From an uncultured Opitutaceae bacterium (lineage in GTDB: Bacteria > Verrucomicrobiota > Verrucomicrobiia > Opitutales > Opitutaceae): a DNA stretch of 64,000 bases. Both the position numbers and the translations under genes were made by a program. The notes beneath the pieces are model-generated. The model was not told the DNA's origin and made no database searches. It saw only the letters and a program-made list of their open reading frames with translations. Below, piece by piece: positions 31,818 through 40,866 of this stretch; the stretch's first letter is position 1; each line of letters opens with the position of its first letter. The stretch covers positions 1 through 64,000 of the forward strand of contig CALFXL010000038.1 in assembly GCA_937958045.1 (NCBI GenBank), in the 5' to 3' direction.

Positions 31818-31892
31818 AATGGGGAGGGATTTCAAAACCGAAGGGACCCTTCGAGGAAAGACAAAAGCGGCATTTAGGCGAGCGCCGACCAA

Positions 31893-31938
31893 GATTTTTT
31901 CGTTTATAATTATCTGATAAAAAAAGAGATGTGATCAG
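31893..31938. promoter_or_regulatory. AT-rich divergent promoter region with a TATAAT
   Basis: A strikingly AT-rich patch between the divergent hydroxyacid dehydrogenase and glcD-like genes. A perfect TATAAT lies at 31905-31910 on the plus strand. Its -35 is weak. An overlapping short dyad CTGAT (31914-31918) and ATCAG (31934-31938) could be an operator. Start sites would fall about 95 bp before the GlcD ATG. Confidence 0.4.
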
Positions 31939-32020
31939 ACGGGACCCCGTTTCGCGGCGAGCGAGGAAGTCCGGGCTTTCGCTGGCCGCGCGGCGTGCTT
32001 TGCTGAGCGCTCCGACCGAC

Positions 32021-33463
32021 ATGAAGATTTCGAAGAAATTGGAACAGGCCACCGTGCAATTGCGGCGCAAATTGGGGACGCGTGTTGTGACTTCGGAGGA
32101 CGCGCGTTTCGCGGCGTCGTTCGACGGAAGCAAATTGTCGTTCCCGCCGGTGGCGGTGATTTTCCCGCGCAAAGAGGCCGACATCGGTGTCGTGTTGGAA
32201 TTTGCCAATCGGCATCGCGTGCCGGTGACGGTGCGGGGCGGCGGCACGTCGTTGACGGGTTCGGGTTCGCCGGTCGGTGGCGGCTGGGTGATCGATGTTT
32301 CGAAATGGCAGAAGGTGGCGATCGATCCGGAAGCGGGGCTCGCGAAGGTGCAGCCGGGGGCGAAGATAGCCGCGATCCACGCGGCAGCGGAGGCTGCGGG
32401 CTGGTTTTATCCGCCTGATCCGGCGTCGAAACAATACTCCACGATCGGCGGCAACATCGCGTGCAACGCCGGCGGCATGCACGGCGGTCGTTACGGTGTG
32501 ACACGCGACTTTGTGCTCGCGCTGAAAGGTTTTCTACCGACGGGCGAGTACGTGCGTTGGGGACGCGACACGAAGAAATTTTCCGCGGGTTTTAATCTGC
32601 GCGATCTTTGGATCGGCAGCGAAGGCATGCTCGGCGTGATCACGGAAGCGACGTTGAAATTGATTCCGTTGCCACCAGCGCGATGGACGTTGCTCGCGTC
32701 GTTCTCCGACGAAGTGGCGGCGTTTAAGGCCGTGAAAGTTTTGTTCGCGCAGCGCGTGCAGCCCGCGATCTGCGAGTTTCTCGATCGTCACAGCGTGCAA
32801 TGCGCGGAGGCCAAAACGGGGAAGATCGTCTTTGAAGGTCAGGCGGGAAAACCGGTGATGTTGATCGAGCTCGCGGGCACGCCGAGCGAAGTGAACGATC
32901 AGAAAGCGCAAGTACTCGCGTGGGCGCAGACACATGCCTCGGCGTTTCGCGAAGCGCGCGACCGCGCGGAAGCGGAGGAACTCTGGAGCGTGCGCCGCAA
33001 GTGCTCGGGCGCGATGTTTGCGCTCGGCGATGCGAAACTCAACGAAGACATCGTGGTGCCGCTGCGCAGCTACGAAAAGTTCGCGGTGTTTCTCGACAAG
33101 CTCCGCAAAAAATCGCGACTGCCGATCCCGACCTTCGGCCATCTCGGCGACGGAAATCTGCACGTGAACATCATGTATCACCGCGATAATCACGCGGAGT
33201 ATTTGCGCGCGGAAAAAGCCGTCGGCGAACTCATGAAAGGCGTGGTCGCGCTCGGTGGAGCGATCTCGGGCGAGCACGGCATCGGCCTCGCGAAATCGCC
33301 GTTTTTGCATCTGCAGCATTCGCCGGCGGAGATCCGCGCGATGAAAGCGGTGAAAGACGCGCTCGATCCCAATGGCATCTTGAATCCGGGAAAAATGTTC
33401 GAGGTGTTCAAGGTATGGGAGCATCCGCGTCTGAAGGTCGATCTGCCGTGGGATCACAAGTGA
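32021..33463 (+). CDS. GlcD-like FAD-linked 2-hydroxyacid oxidase (glycolate/D-lactate type)
   Basis: 480 residues from ATG 32021. PCMH-type FAD-binding domain: PVTVRGGGTSLTGSGSPVGG is the pyrophosphate-binding loop, and DPASKQYSTIGGNIACNAGG with RYGVTRDFVL is the GlcD signature. A C-terminal FAD-oxidase domain holds PTFGHLGDGNLHVNIM and SGEHGIGLAKSPFL, and ends with LDPNGILNPGKMF. Reaction: oxidation of a D-2-hydroxyacid, probably passing electrons to quinone. No glcE or glcF (Fe-S subunit) is adjacent, so it could be a stand-alone D-lactate dehydrogenase. An in-frame extension from 31931 is Arg-rich and unlikely. Confidence 0.92.
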   Translation: MKISKKLEQATVQLRRKLGTRVVTSEDARFAASFDGSKLSFPPVAVIFPRKEADIGVVLEFANRHRVPVTVRGGGTSLTGSGSPVGGGWVIDVSKWQKVAIDPEAGLAKVQPGAKIAAIHAAAEAAGWFYPPDPASKQYSTIGGNIACNAGGMHGGRYGVTRDFVLALKGFLPTGEYVRWGRDTKKFSAGFNLRDLWIGSEGMLGVITEATLKLIPLPPARWTLLASFSDEVAAFKAVKVLFAQRVQPAICEFLDRHSVQCAEAKTGKIVFEGQAGKPVMLIELAGTPSEVNDQKAQVLAWAQTHASAFREARDRAEAEELWSVRRKCSGAMFALGDAKLNEDIVVPLRSYEKFAVFLDKLRKKSRLPIPTFGHLGDGNLHVNIMYHRDNHAEYLRAEKAVGELMKGVVALGGAISGEHGIGLAKSPFLHLQHSPAEIRAMKAVKDALDPNGILNPGKMFEVFKVWEHPRLKVDLPWDHK

Positions 33464-33525
33464 CGCGCGGCAACGACGCCGACGAAAGGATTGTCACCTG
33501 ACGCGGAGCCGCATCATCTGCGCGC

Positions 33526-34239
33526 ATGTCGCAAACGTTTACCCCCGCTCAGAAGAAAGCGTTGTTGATCAAACTCGCGATGGGCGGAGTTGCGCTGGTG
33601 CTCGTCGGCTGGTTCGTGCTGCGCGGACTCAATGTGCGCGTGTGGCTCGACGAGATCTTTGCGCTCATGCGCGAAGTGGGACCGTGGGCGTTTTTCGGCG
33701 CGATGGCGGTGTTGCCCGCGTTTGGATTTCCGCTGTCGCCGTTTTGGCTGACGGCGGGGCCGGTGTTTGCGCCGACGATGGGATTCGCCGCCGTTGTGGT
33801 CTGCGCGGGGACGAGTCTGTTCATCAACTTGGTGCTCACGTATTGGATTGCTCGATACGCATGTCGTCCGCCGCTGGCGTGGCTAGTGCGCAAACTCGGT
33901 TACGAACTGCCGCGCGTGAATCGCGACGATCAGATGGCGGTGACGGTGCTCGTGCGCGTGACGCCGGGGCCGCCGTTTTTTATTCAAGGTTATCTGCTCG
34001 GGCTCGCGGAGATTCCGTTCAAAACGTATCTGCTCGGTTCGTGGCCCATCGCGATGGCGTTTGGCGTGATGTTTATTTATTTCGGCGACTCCCTCGCGCA
34101 GGGCAAAGGCAAGCTGGCGTTGATCGCGCTGGGCGGACTCATCGCATTGGGAGCAGGGTTGCGCTTCGTGCGGAAACGCATGGCAAAGCGTCGCCGTGAA
34201 GCCGGTGTTGAATCGAGCGGGGAGGAAACACGCGCATGA
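33526..34239 (+). CDS. VTT (SNARE-associated/TVP38/DedA-like) membrane protein
   Basis: A 237-residue polytopic protein with about six hydrophobic segments. The VTT-domain core is recognisable: PWAFFGAMAVLPAFGFPLSP, then FAPTMGFAAVVVCAGTS, and the re-entrant-loop Arg-x-x-Pro-Gly region LVRVTPGPPFFIQGYLLGL. Relatives act as lipid scramblases or flippases in bacterial membranes. The basic C-terminal tail (RKRMAKRRRE) is cytosolic. It overlaps xseA by 4 nt (ATGA). Confidence 0.85.
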   Translation: MSQTFTPAQKKALLIKLAMGGVALVLVGWFVLRGLNVRVWLDEIFALMREVGPWAFFGAMAVLPAFGFPLSPFWLTAGPVFAPTMGFAAVVVCAGTSLFINLVLTYWIARYACRPPLAWLVRKLGYELPRVNRDDQMAVTVLVRVTPGPPFFIQGYLLGLAEIPFKTYLLGSWPIAMAFGVMFIYFGDSLAQGKGKLALIALGGLIALGAGLRFVRKRMAKRRREAGVESSGEETRA

Positions 34240-35519
34240 GCTCGTGGCGAGAAGAGGCCGAGGCCGGCGACGAGCGCGTGCAAAGCGTGAGCGAGTTCAC
34301 GCGACGTGTGAAAGTTTTGCTCGAAACGCAACTGCGTGCGGGCTGGGTGCGCGGTGAAGTTTCCAATCTACGCGCGCAGGCGAGCGGTCATGTTTATTTC
34401 TCGCTGAAGGATGCGGGCGCGCAGCTGTCGGCGGTGATGTTTCGCGGCGATGCGATGCGCCAGACAGTGAAGCTGCGCGATGGCATGCAGGTGATCGTGT
34501 ACGGCGAAGTGAGCGTGTATGAAGCGCGCGGCCAGTATCAGCTCATCGTGCGCGCGGTGCTGGAGGATGGCGTGGGCCGTTTGCAGCGTGAATTCGAGGC
34601 GTTGAAACAACGTCTCGCGGAAGAAGGCCTTTTCGATTCGGAGCGAAAAAAATCACTGCCCGCGCTGCCAGCGACGATTGGTTTCATCACATCGCCGACG
34701 GGCGCGGCGGTGCAGGATTTTATTCGCATTCTCACACGTCGCGGCTGGCGCGGGCGGTTGATTGTGTTCCCTGCGAAAGTGCAAGGCGAGGGATCGGCGC
34801 GCGAGATGGTCGAGATGCTGCGCGCGGCGGAGTCGCTTGGTTTTATCGATCTGCTCGTGATCGGACGCGGCGGCGGAAGTCTGGAGGATTTGTGGGCGTT
34901 TAACGAAGAACCGCTCGTGCGCGCGGTCGCGGCGTGCAGCATTCCGATCATCTCGGCGGTCGGTCATGAAATCGATGTGACGCTTTGCGACTTCGCGGCC
35001 GATGTGCGCGCGGAAACGCCGAGCGGCGCGGCGGAGTTGATCTCGAGTCATTTTGTCGAGGCGGCCGAACGCGCGCAGGCGGCTGCGGAGGCGATGACGA
35101 ATCTCGTGAGACGTCGGCTCGAAGCCGCGACCGAGCGCCTCGATCATGCGCGGAGTCGTTTGCGTCTGCTTTCGCCGCGCGCGCAGGTGGAGCGCGGTTT
35201 CCTGCGTCTGGACGATTTGCAGGCGCGTCTGCATTTGGCTGTGCGGCGGACGCTGAATCACAAACGACATGAGCTTGCTCTGCCGGCGACGCGTTTCGCG
35301 CGGTGTTCGCCGGAGTTTCGCGTGCAGCAAGATTCGCATCGATTGCTCGCGCTCTGGAAACGACTGCAAGCGGTGAGTCCGGCGTCGGTGTTGAAACGAG
35401 GCTTTGCGATCGTGCGCGACGAGACGGGCACGCCCGTGATGCGGAAGGGTTCGGTGAGCGACGGGCAGGCGCTTCAGATCGAATTTTCGGATGGCGTGAA
35501 GCGCGTTCGCGCCGAATAA
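34236..35519 (+). CDS. xseA: Exodeoxyribonuclease VII large subunit
   Basis: A 427-residue nuclease subunit that degrades single-stranded DNA into oligonucleotides. It starts at ATG 34236 behind GGAGG within the previous gene. The N-terminal OB fold (WVRGEVSNLRAQASGHVYFS) is diagnostic. The catalytic region shows IGFITSPTGAAVQDFIRIL, LLVIGRGGGSLEDLWAFNEE, SAVGHEIDVTLCDFAADVRA and TPSGAAELI. A long Arg-rich coiled-coil extended domain follows, then KRGFAIVRD near the end. The small subunit gene xseB is not adjacent, although it is often clustered with xseA. Confidence 0.96.
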   Translation: MSSWREEAEAGDERVQSVSEFTRRVKVLLETQLRAGWVRGEVSNLRAQASGHVYFSLKDAGAQLSAVMFRGDAMRQTVKLRDGMQVIVYGEVSVYEARGQYQLIVRAVLEDGVGRLQREFEALKQRLAEEGLFDSERKKSLPALPATIGFITSPTGAAVQDFIRILTRRGWRGRLIVFPAKVQGEGSAREMVEMLRAAESLGFIDLLVIGRGGGSLEDLWAFNEEPLVRAVAACSIPIISAVGHEIDVTLCDFAADVRAETPSGAAELISSHFVEAAERAQAAAEAMTNLVRRRLEAATERLDHARSRLRLLSPRAQVERGFLRLDDLQARLHLAVRRTLNHKRHELALPATRFARCSPEFRVQQDSHRLLALWKRLQAVSPASVLKRGFAIVRDETGTPVMRKGSVSDGQALQIEFSDGVKRVRAE

Positions 35520-35612
35520 AGAGCCGAAGCTTGTCCCAGCGGCGAATGATCGTGGAGCAATCAGCCACGAGTCATTGTCAACGACGTCATCCCTAATCCC
35601 GAGTCAGGAATC

Positions 35613-36539
35613 ATGCGTGCACAACATGTTCTCTCATCCCGTCGATTTTGGTTCTTTGCAGCAGGTTTGTTGTTGGTGGCGACAGCGGTTTTGTTGTTCG
35701 CGGGGAAACGTGACGATCGCGCGACGAAGGCGATCGCGGCGTATGTGCTGGCGGTGGATGAAAGCAGCCGTCTCGGCGGATGGTTTGCCCGGCCGCTGAA
35801 TCCGGTGTCGGTGATCACCGAAGGAGAAACGGTGAAAGTCCCCCAGGGAGCGAAGGTGCGTGTGCTGTTCCCCGACGGGCGCACGGAAGACATTGAGGGG
35901 GCGCAAACCCTTGCACCTACCGCACCCGCGCGACGTGGCGAAGTGATTGACCGACTACTGGCGGCGACGTCGGAAGAAATCGCGCGTATTGAGTTTTCTG
36001 ATACAAAGACGGTGGTTGGCGATGTGCGGTTGGTGTCGCCGGCTGGAGTGACGCGTTTCACCAACCCGGAGATCGTTTGGATCACGCGACCGGGAGCGGA
36101 GTACGAGCTGGCGATCATTGATCCGACGGATCCGTATGCACCCCCACGCGTGGCGGACCATGCGCGCCCGCCGCTGAAGTTTCAGGAGCTGCAAGGGCCG
36201 CCGCAACGACGCCCGCTGATGCGAGACCGTTTGTACGAAGTGCATGTGCGCGAGCGCGGCAGTACGTTGATGTATGGTTTTGCGCGTTTGCTGGTGTCGC
36301 ACGAAGCGGCGGAAGGCGAGCTTCCGGAAGCGCCGATGGATTTGTTGTGCGAAGCGGCGCAGGCACTCGCGAAACGCCCGGTGCGCGCGGGCGACGCGTG
36401 GCTGGCGTTGTCGCGCCTGCCGGAAGCATGGGCGAACACGGAGCCGGCACTGCGTTTACGCATGCACGTCGCGATCGAGCTCGGACTCGAGGAGGAGTTT
36501 GTGCGCGCGAAGAACGCCCTCGCTGCGGCCCAACGCTGA
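35613..36539 (+). CDS. Membrane-anchored exported protein, unknown function
   Basis: 308 residues, not recognised. A single N-terminal transmembrane helix or uncleaved signal anchor (FWFFAAGLLLVATAVLLFAG, about residues 12-31) puts the rest outside the cytoplasm. Residues 60-105 look like a beta-rich segment with EGETVKVPQGAKVRVLFPDG, suggestive of a FecR-like or SH3-like fold. The C-terminal third (from about residue 230) is helical and Ala-rich, ending in a helix repeat typical of TPR-like folds. An AGGA Shine-Dalgarno precedes ATG 35613. It lies 93 bp after xseA. Confidence 0.7.
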   Translation: MRAQHVLSSRRFWFFAAGLLLVATAVLLFAGKRDDRATKAIAAYVLAVDESSRLGGWFARPLNPVSVITEGETVKVPQGAKVRVLFPDGRTEDIEGAQTLAPTAPARRGEVIDRLLAATSEEIARIEFSDTKTVVGDVRLVSPAGVTRFTNPEIVWITRPGAEYELAIIDPTDPYAPPRVADHARPPLKFQELQGPPQRRPLMRDRLYEVHVRERGSTLMYGFARLLVSHEAAEGELPEAPMDLLCEAAQALAKRPVRAGDAWLALSRLPEAWANTEPALRLRMHVAIELGLEEEFVRAKNALAAAQR

Positions 36540-36587
36540 GGCGGCGCGGAGATTGACCGCGCGAGTGTCGCCCGCCGTAGTGGCGGC

Positions 36588-37340
36588 ATGGCAACGCTTC
36601 AGGAACTGGTTAACTACTGTGACGAGCGGACGCGTCGCGCCGCGATCAAGGACGCACCGGGTGCGTTTAACGGTCTGCAAGTGGCGAACGACGGTCGTGT
36701 CACGAAGATCGGCGCGGCGGTGGATGCGGGATTGATTCCGTTCCAGAAGGCGGTGGAGGCGGGCGTGGATTTTCTGATCGTGCATCACGGCATGTATTGG
36801 GACATGCCGCGTCCGATCACGGGGCCGGTGTACGAGCGCATCGCCACGTTGCTGAAAGGAAACTGCGCGCTGTACTCGAATCACCTGCCGCTCGATGCGC
36901 ATCCGGAGCTCGGAAACAACGCACTGCTCGCGCGCCAACTTGGACTCGACCCCTCACGGCCATTTCTCGTGCGCGACGGCGAACCGGTGGGGTGGATCGC
37001 GACGCACACGGAAACGCGCGCCCAACTTCGCGCGCGCCTGGAGTCGTTGTACGGACGCGTGGTTGCGATCGAATACGGCAGCGATAAACCGTCGGCCGTC
37101 GCCTTCTGCAGCGGCAGCGGCAACAGCGCGGTGCCGGAGCTGCTGCGCGAAGGGGTGGATACGCTCGTGACGGGCGAGCTGCGCGAAGAGTGGTTCAACA
37201 CTGCGCAGGAGCAGAAGTTGAACTTGTATTTGTGCGGCCACTACGCGACGGAAGTTCACGGCGTGAAGGCGCTCGCGGCGGAGCTTTCGGAGAAGTTCGG
37301 CCTGCCGTGGACCTTCATCGCGACGGACAATCCGCTTTGA
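36588..37340 (+). CDS. Nif3-like dinuclear metal centre protein
   Basis: 250 residues of the Nif3/YbgI (GTP cyclohydrolase I type 2-like) family. Metal-binding motifs are VDFLIVHHGMYWD near residue 65, the Asp-containing YSNHLPLDAHPELGNN, and late YLCGHYATEVHGVKAL with the closing His and Glu. The family forms hexameric rings; its physiological role is uncertain, with proposed metal chaperone or nucleotide-hydrolase functions. It has the short form, without the inserted PII-like domain. The next gene, aroQ, begins 66 bp later. Confidence 0.92.
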   Translation: MATLQELVNYCDERTRRAAIKDAPGAFNGLQVANDGRVTKIGAAVDAGLIPFQKAVEAGVDFLIVHHGMYWDMPRPITGPVYERIATLLKGNCALYSNHLPLDAHPELGNNALLARQLGLDPSRPFLVRDGEPVGWIATHTETRAQLRARLESLYGRVVAIEYGSDKPSAVAFCSGSGNSAVPELLREGVDTLVTGELREEWFNTAQEQKLNLYLCGHYATEVHGVKALAAELSEKFGLPWTFIATDNPL

Positions 37341-37406
37341 ACGAACGCCGCGAAAAAACAGCTGCGTCGCACCGTTATTCGTGCATTGGATGACAAGCAC
37401 CCACCC

Positions 37407-37835
37407 ATGAAGAAGATCGCGATCCTCAACGGCCCCAACCTCGACCGCCTCGGCAAACGCGAACCGGAGATCTACGGATCGACGACACTCGCGCAGCTCG
37501 AGGAGCAGCTGCGCGCAGAATTTGGCGGTGCCACGCAGCTCGAGTTTTTTCAGTCGAATCACGAAGGCGCGCTGATTGACAAGATCGCTTCATTGGCCGA
37601 CGCGAAGTTCGACGGCATCGTGATCAATGGCGGCGCGTTCACGCATACCAGCGTGGCGCTCCGCGATGCGTTGCTCGGCGCGCATCTGCCGACGATCGAA
37701 GTTCACATCTCGAACATTTATAAGCGCGAAGAGTTTCGCCATCAGTCGCTCACCGCGCCCGCATGCATCGCGGTGATCACGGGCTTGGGCCTCGAAGGTT
37801 ATTTCGCGGCCGTGCGTTTCCTTTTGAAACGCTGA
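37407..37835 (+). CDS. aroQ: 3-dehydroquinate dehydratase, type II
   Basis: 142 residues from ATG 37407 (MKKIAILNGPNLDRLGKREP). Type II dodecameric dehydroquinase of the shikimate pathway. The flexible lid contains the catalytic Arg and Tyr (GKREPEIYGS); FQSNHEGALIDKI and GIVINGGAFTHTSVALRDAL carry substrate-binding residues, and EVHISNIYKREEFRHQS carries the catalytic His. A 7-codon-longer start is possible but not supported by homology. Confidence 0.95.
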   Translation: MKKIAILNGPNLDRLGKREPEIYGSTTLAQLEEQLRAEFGGATQLEFFQSNHEGALIDKIASLADAKFDGIVINGGAFTHTSVALRDALLGAHLPTIEVHISNIYKREEFRHQSLTAPACIAVITGLGLEGYFAAVRFLLKR

Positions 37836-37841
37836 GATCTT

Positions 37842-38045
37842 TTAAGCGCGCTGTCCGAGCAAACGCGCGGGCAGCGTGAAGATCGCGACGAGGAGCGAAA
37901 CGACTCCACCGACCAATGCGCCGACGATTCTGAACGGGATCGAAAGCAGCCACACCACCGGCCAGGCCAGCAGAACGCAGAAGGCGAGCGGCCAGCAAAG
38001 GATGAACAAGATCATCCAGCAGGTGAGTGTGAGGAGGACTTTCAT
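37842..38045 (-). CDS. Small hydrophobic membrane protein
   Basis: 67 residues, almost entirely hydrophobic: MKVLLTLTCWMILFILCWPL followed by a second span around WLLSIPFRIVGALVGGVVSL. Two or three membrane helices are predicted, with a short basic tail (LPARLLGQRA). Its stop lies 6 bp from the aroQ stop on the opposite strand. The Trp/Pro/Leu composition resembles other uncharacterised small membrane proteins; function unknown. The pattern of hydrophobic codons ending cleanly in a basic tail argues that it is a real gene. Confidence 0.65.
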   Translation of the reverse strand: MKVLLTLTCWMILFILCWPLAFCVLLAWPVVWLLSIPFRIVGALVGGVVSLLVAIFTLPARLLGQRA

Positions 38046-38125
38046 GAGAGTGGCGCCGGGAGAATACTCCTGAGTCCGCTGTGTCGTTACAACGGATGCA
38101 GGTGAAATTTCGTCGCAAGCGGCGC

Positions 38126-39703
38126 TCAGTTTTTCCGCGTCGAAACTTCGATGACGTCGTGCGGCGCAGCCTCTTTCTGACCGGCGGGGCTGACGCGGAT
38201 GAAGCGGGCGTTTCGGCGGAGATCGGCGAGCGTTTTTGAACCAAGATAGCCCATGCCGCTTTGGATGCCGCCGATGAGATTGGCGAGGACATCGTCCGCG
38301 TAACCGGAGACTTCCTTGAGCGCTTCGATGCCTTCGGCAGTGAGCTTGCGCGTGGTGTCGTTTTTGTCGTGGCCGTAGCGCGCGGCGGAGCCGGCTTTCA
38401 TGGCCGTGAGACTGCCCATGCCGCGATACTGCTTATACAACTTGCCGTTGATCTCCATGATTTCGCCCGGAGCTTCGCGGCAACCGGCGAGGAGACCGCC
38501 CAAGATGACGGCGTCGGCCATGGTGAGCGCTTTGACGATGTCGCCCGATTTGGTGATGCCGCCGTCGGCGAGAATCTTGACGCCCTTCGCCGCCGCACCT
38601 TTTGAGGCGACGTGCAAAGCCGTGAGTTGCGGAATGCCCACGCCCGCGACGATGCGCGTGGTGCAGATCGAGCCAGGGCCCTGGCCGACTTTGACGACAT
38701 CGGCGCCGCAATCGGCGAGGAACTCGACGCCCGCGGCGCTGGTGACATTGCCGGCGATGATGGTGATCGAAGGAAACGCATCGCGCACCATGCGGACCAT
38801 GTCGCCGACGCCGGCGGTGTGCCCGTGCGCGGTCGAGATGGCGATGGCGTCGATCGACTCATCCATGAGATTGCCGACGTGCGTGATGATCTTGTCGCGA
38901 TCGAGTTCGCCGGAGGCTTTGCGGATCGGAGCCAGCGCGGCACCGACGACGAGGCGGAAATGTGCATCGCGAGCGGGCTTGCGGCGCGATTTGGCTTCGG
39001 CGGTGATGCGTTCGACGTCGGAGCTGGTGACGAGACCGCGCAGATGTCCGGCGTCGTCCACGACGAGCATTTTGTTGATGCCGATGTGTTGATTAAAAAA
39101 CGCGTCCGCGGCTTTGATGGGATCCTTGGCGACGTTGCGCTCGTGTTCGGTGACGAGGGAGGTGCGCGCGGTCATGACATCGGCGACCTTCTTGGATTTG
39201 TAGCGCTCTTTGACGAGATTGCCGGAGAGGAGGCCGACGAGGATGCCGTTTTCGTCGGTGACTGGGAACGTGGAGAACGAATATTTCTTCTGCTCGATCA
39301 TCGCGAGCACATCGCCGATGAGCGAACTCGGAGAGACCGCGATGGGATCTTGGATGAGACCGTGGATGTGACGTTTGACGCGCGCGACCTCCTTGATCTG
39401 GTCCTTCGGGGTCATGTTGTAGTGGATCAGACCGAGGCCGCCGTTGAGGGCCATCGCGATGGCCATGCGCGACTCGGTGACCGTATCCATGTCGGACGAC
39501 ACGATCGGGATCTGGAGCTTCAACGTCTCGGAGAGCGAGGTGGAGATATCGGCGTCTTTCGGGAGTATTTCCGAGTAAAGGGTGGCCAGCGACACGTCAT
39601 CGAACGTGAGTGCCATGGGCAAGTTGGCGTGGAAAAACGCATCGGCATCCAAATAAAACTCGCTGTCGATTGCGTTGATGGAGGACGTGGCAGCCTTGGT
39701 CAT
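38126..39703 (-). CDS. guaB: Inosine-5'-monophosphate dehydrogenase
   Basis: 525 residues from ATG 39703 (MTKAATSSINAIDSEF). Converts IMP to XMP with NAD, committing to GMP synthesis. The catalytic Cys loop is GPGSICTTRIVAGVG, the IMP-phosphate site LADGGITKSGDIVKAL, and the active-site flap EGIEAL with DVLANLIGGIQSGMGYLG. A Bateman module of two CBS domains is inserted at about residues 120-250 (DVLAMIEQKKYSFSTFPV and LRGLVTSSDVERI). Purine nucleotides usually regulate through that module. The start is supported by YLDADAFFHANLPMALTFDDV just inside. Confidence 0.96.
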   Translation of the reverse strand: MTKAATSSINAIDSEFYLDADAFFHANLPMALTFDDVSLATLYSEILPKDADISTSLSETLKLQIPIVSSDMDTVTESRMAIAMALNGGLGLIHYNMTPKDQIKEVARVKRHIHGLIQDPIAVSPSSLIGDVLAMIEQKKYSFSTFPVTDENGILVGLLSGNLVKERYKSKKVADVMTARTSLVTEHERNVAKDPIKAADAFFNQHIGINKMLVVDDAGHLRGLVTSSDVERITAEAKSRRKPARDAHFRLVVGAALAPIRKASGELDRDKIITHVGNLMDESIDAIAISTAHGHTAGVGDMVRMVRDAFPSITIIAGNVTSAAGVEFLADCGADVVKVGQGPGSICTTRIVAGVGIPQLTALHVASKGAAAKGVKILADGGITKSGDIVKALTMADAVILGGLLAGCREAPGEIMEINGKLYKQYRGMGSLTAMKAGSAARYGHDKNDTTRKLTAEGIEALKEVSGYADDVLANLIGGIQSGMGYLGSKTLADLRRNARFIRVSPAGQKEAAPHDVIEVSTRKN

Positions 39704-39858
39704 AGATGCCGTTAGCGGATTAATGCGGGGGCGCAAAATCACAAGGGGAAATTCCGACGACTGCGCGTGAGCGGGCGCGCCGAGGCGGCGTTGCTCATTC
39801 GAGCGCACCGGCTTGGAAATTTGCGTTGCGTGCAAAATGGGGCGCGTAGTGTGGAAGG

Positions 39859-40866
39859 GTGAAGTACCGCTTCGAGTTTCGACGTTATGCGCTGCCGTTT
39901 CGTCAGCCGGTGCGGACGGCGCACGGAATATGGTCCACACGTGAAGGCGTTTGGGTGAAGTTGACACGCGAAGACGGCCGCGTCGGTTACGGCGAAGCCG
40001 CGCCCATCCACTGGTTCGGCACGGAAACGGTCGAAGAAATCGTGGAGCGGTGTCGGCAAATCGGCGAACACGCTGAAGACGAACGGCTCGACGCTCTCGC
40101 GGAATCGACGGGGGTGCTTCGCGGAGCGCTCGCGATGGCCAGGCGCTCGCTGGAAGCCCCGGAAGAAAGTGGCGCGGATTATTTGCCCGTGGCGGCTCTG
40201 CTTCCGGCGGGACGCGCGGCGTTGCCGATTGTGGATGCCAAAGTCGAAGCGGGCTTTCGCAGTTTTAAGTGGAAAGTCGGCGTCGCGGACGCGGCAGATG
40301 AACTCGCGCAGTTGGACGATCTGCTCGGACGACTTCCCGGCGGCGCCAAGTTGCGCCTTGATGCGAATGGCGCGTGGGAACCGCGCGTGGCGGAACGTTG
40401 GTTTGCGCGTTGCGCGGAACGCCCGATCGAATGGATCGAACAACCGCTGACGGAGAATCGCCGCGAAGCGCGCGATTGGCTGCTCGGGCTCGCCAACGAT
40501 TATCCGACGCCCATCGGTTTGGACGAATCGGTTTCGTCGGATCGCGATGTGGATCGCTGGCTCGATGTCGGCTGGCCGGGGGTTTTTGTGATCAAACCTT
40601 CGCTGTTGTCGGATCCGCCGGCGGTGATCGCGCGACTGCAGGCACGACAAGCGCGCGTGGCTTTTTCATCCGCGCTGGAAACCGCGATCGGCGCGCAAGC
40701 GGCGCTGCGACTCGCGCTGCAGACGGGCGGAAATTGCGCGTTGGGTTTTGGCGTGTGGCCGCTTTTTGAAGATGCGCGCTTCGACGGACCGACCGCGGCG
40801 CCGTTTGTGCGCCGAGAGGATGTCGAGCGCATCAATTCGGAGGTCGTATGGAACGCGCTGAACTGA
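39859..40866 (+). CDS. menC: o-Succinylbenzoate synthase
   Basis: A 335-residue enolase-superfamily enzyme of menaquinone synthesis, dehydrating SHCHC to o-succinylbenzoate. It starts at GTG 39859 behind GGAAGGG. Catalytic Lys residues are in FRSFKWKVGVAD; the metal-binding acids are in RLDANGAW, WIEQPL and GLDESVSSD; the late Lys is in VFVIKPSLLSDP. menE overlaps its end by 19 nt, which confirms pathway context and separates it from dipeptide epimerases or other muconate-lactonizing relatives. Confidence 0.92.
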   Translation: MKYRFEFRRYALPFRQPVRTAHGIWSTREGVWVKLTREDGRVGYGEAAPIHWFGTETVEEIVERCRQIGEHAEDERLDALAESTGVLRGALAMARRSLEAPEESGADYLPVAALLPAGRAALPIVDAKVEAGFRSFKWKVGVADAADELAQLDDLLGRLPGGAKLRLDANGAWEPRVAERWFARCAERPIEWIEQPLTENRREARDWLLGLANDYPTPIGLDESVSSDRDVDRWLDVGWPGVFVIKPSLLSDPPAVIARLQARQARVAFSSALETAIGAQAALRLALQTGGNCALGFGVWPLFEDARFDGPTAAPFVRREDVERINSEVVWNALN

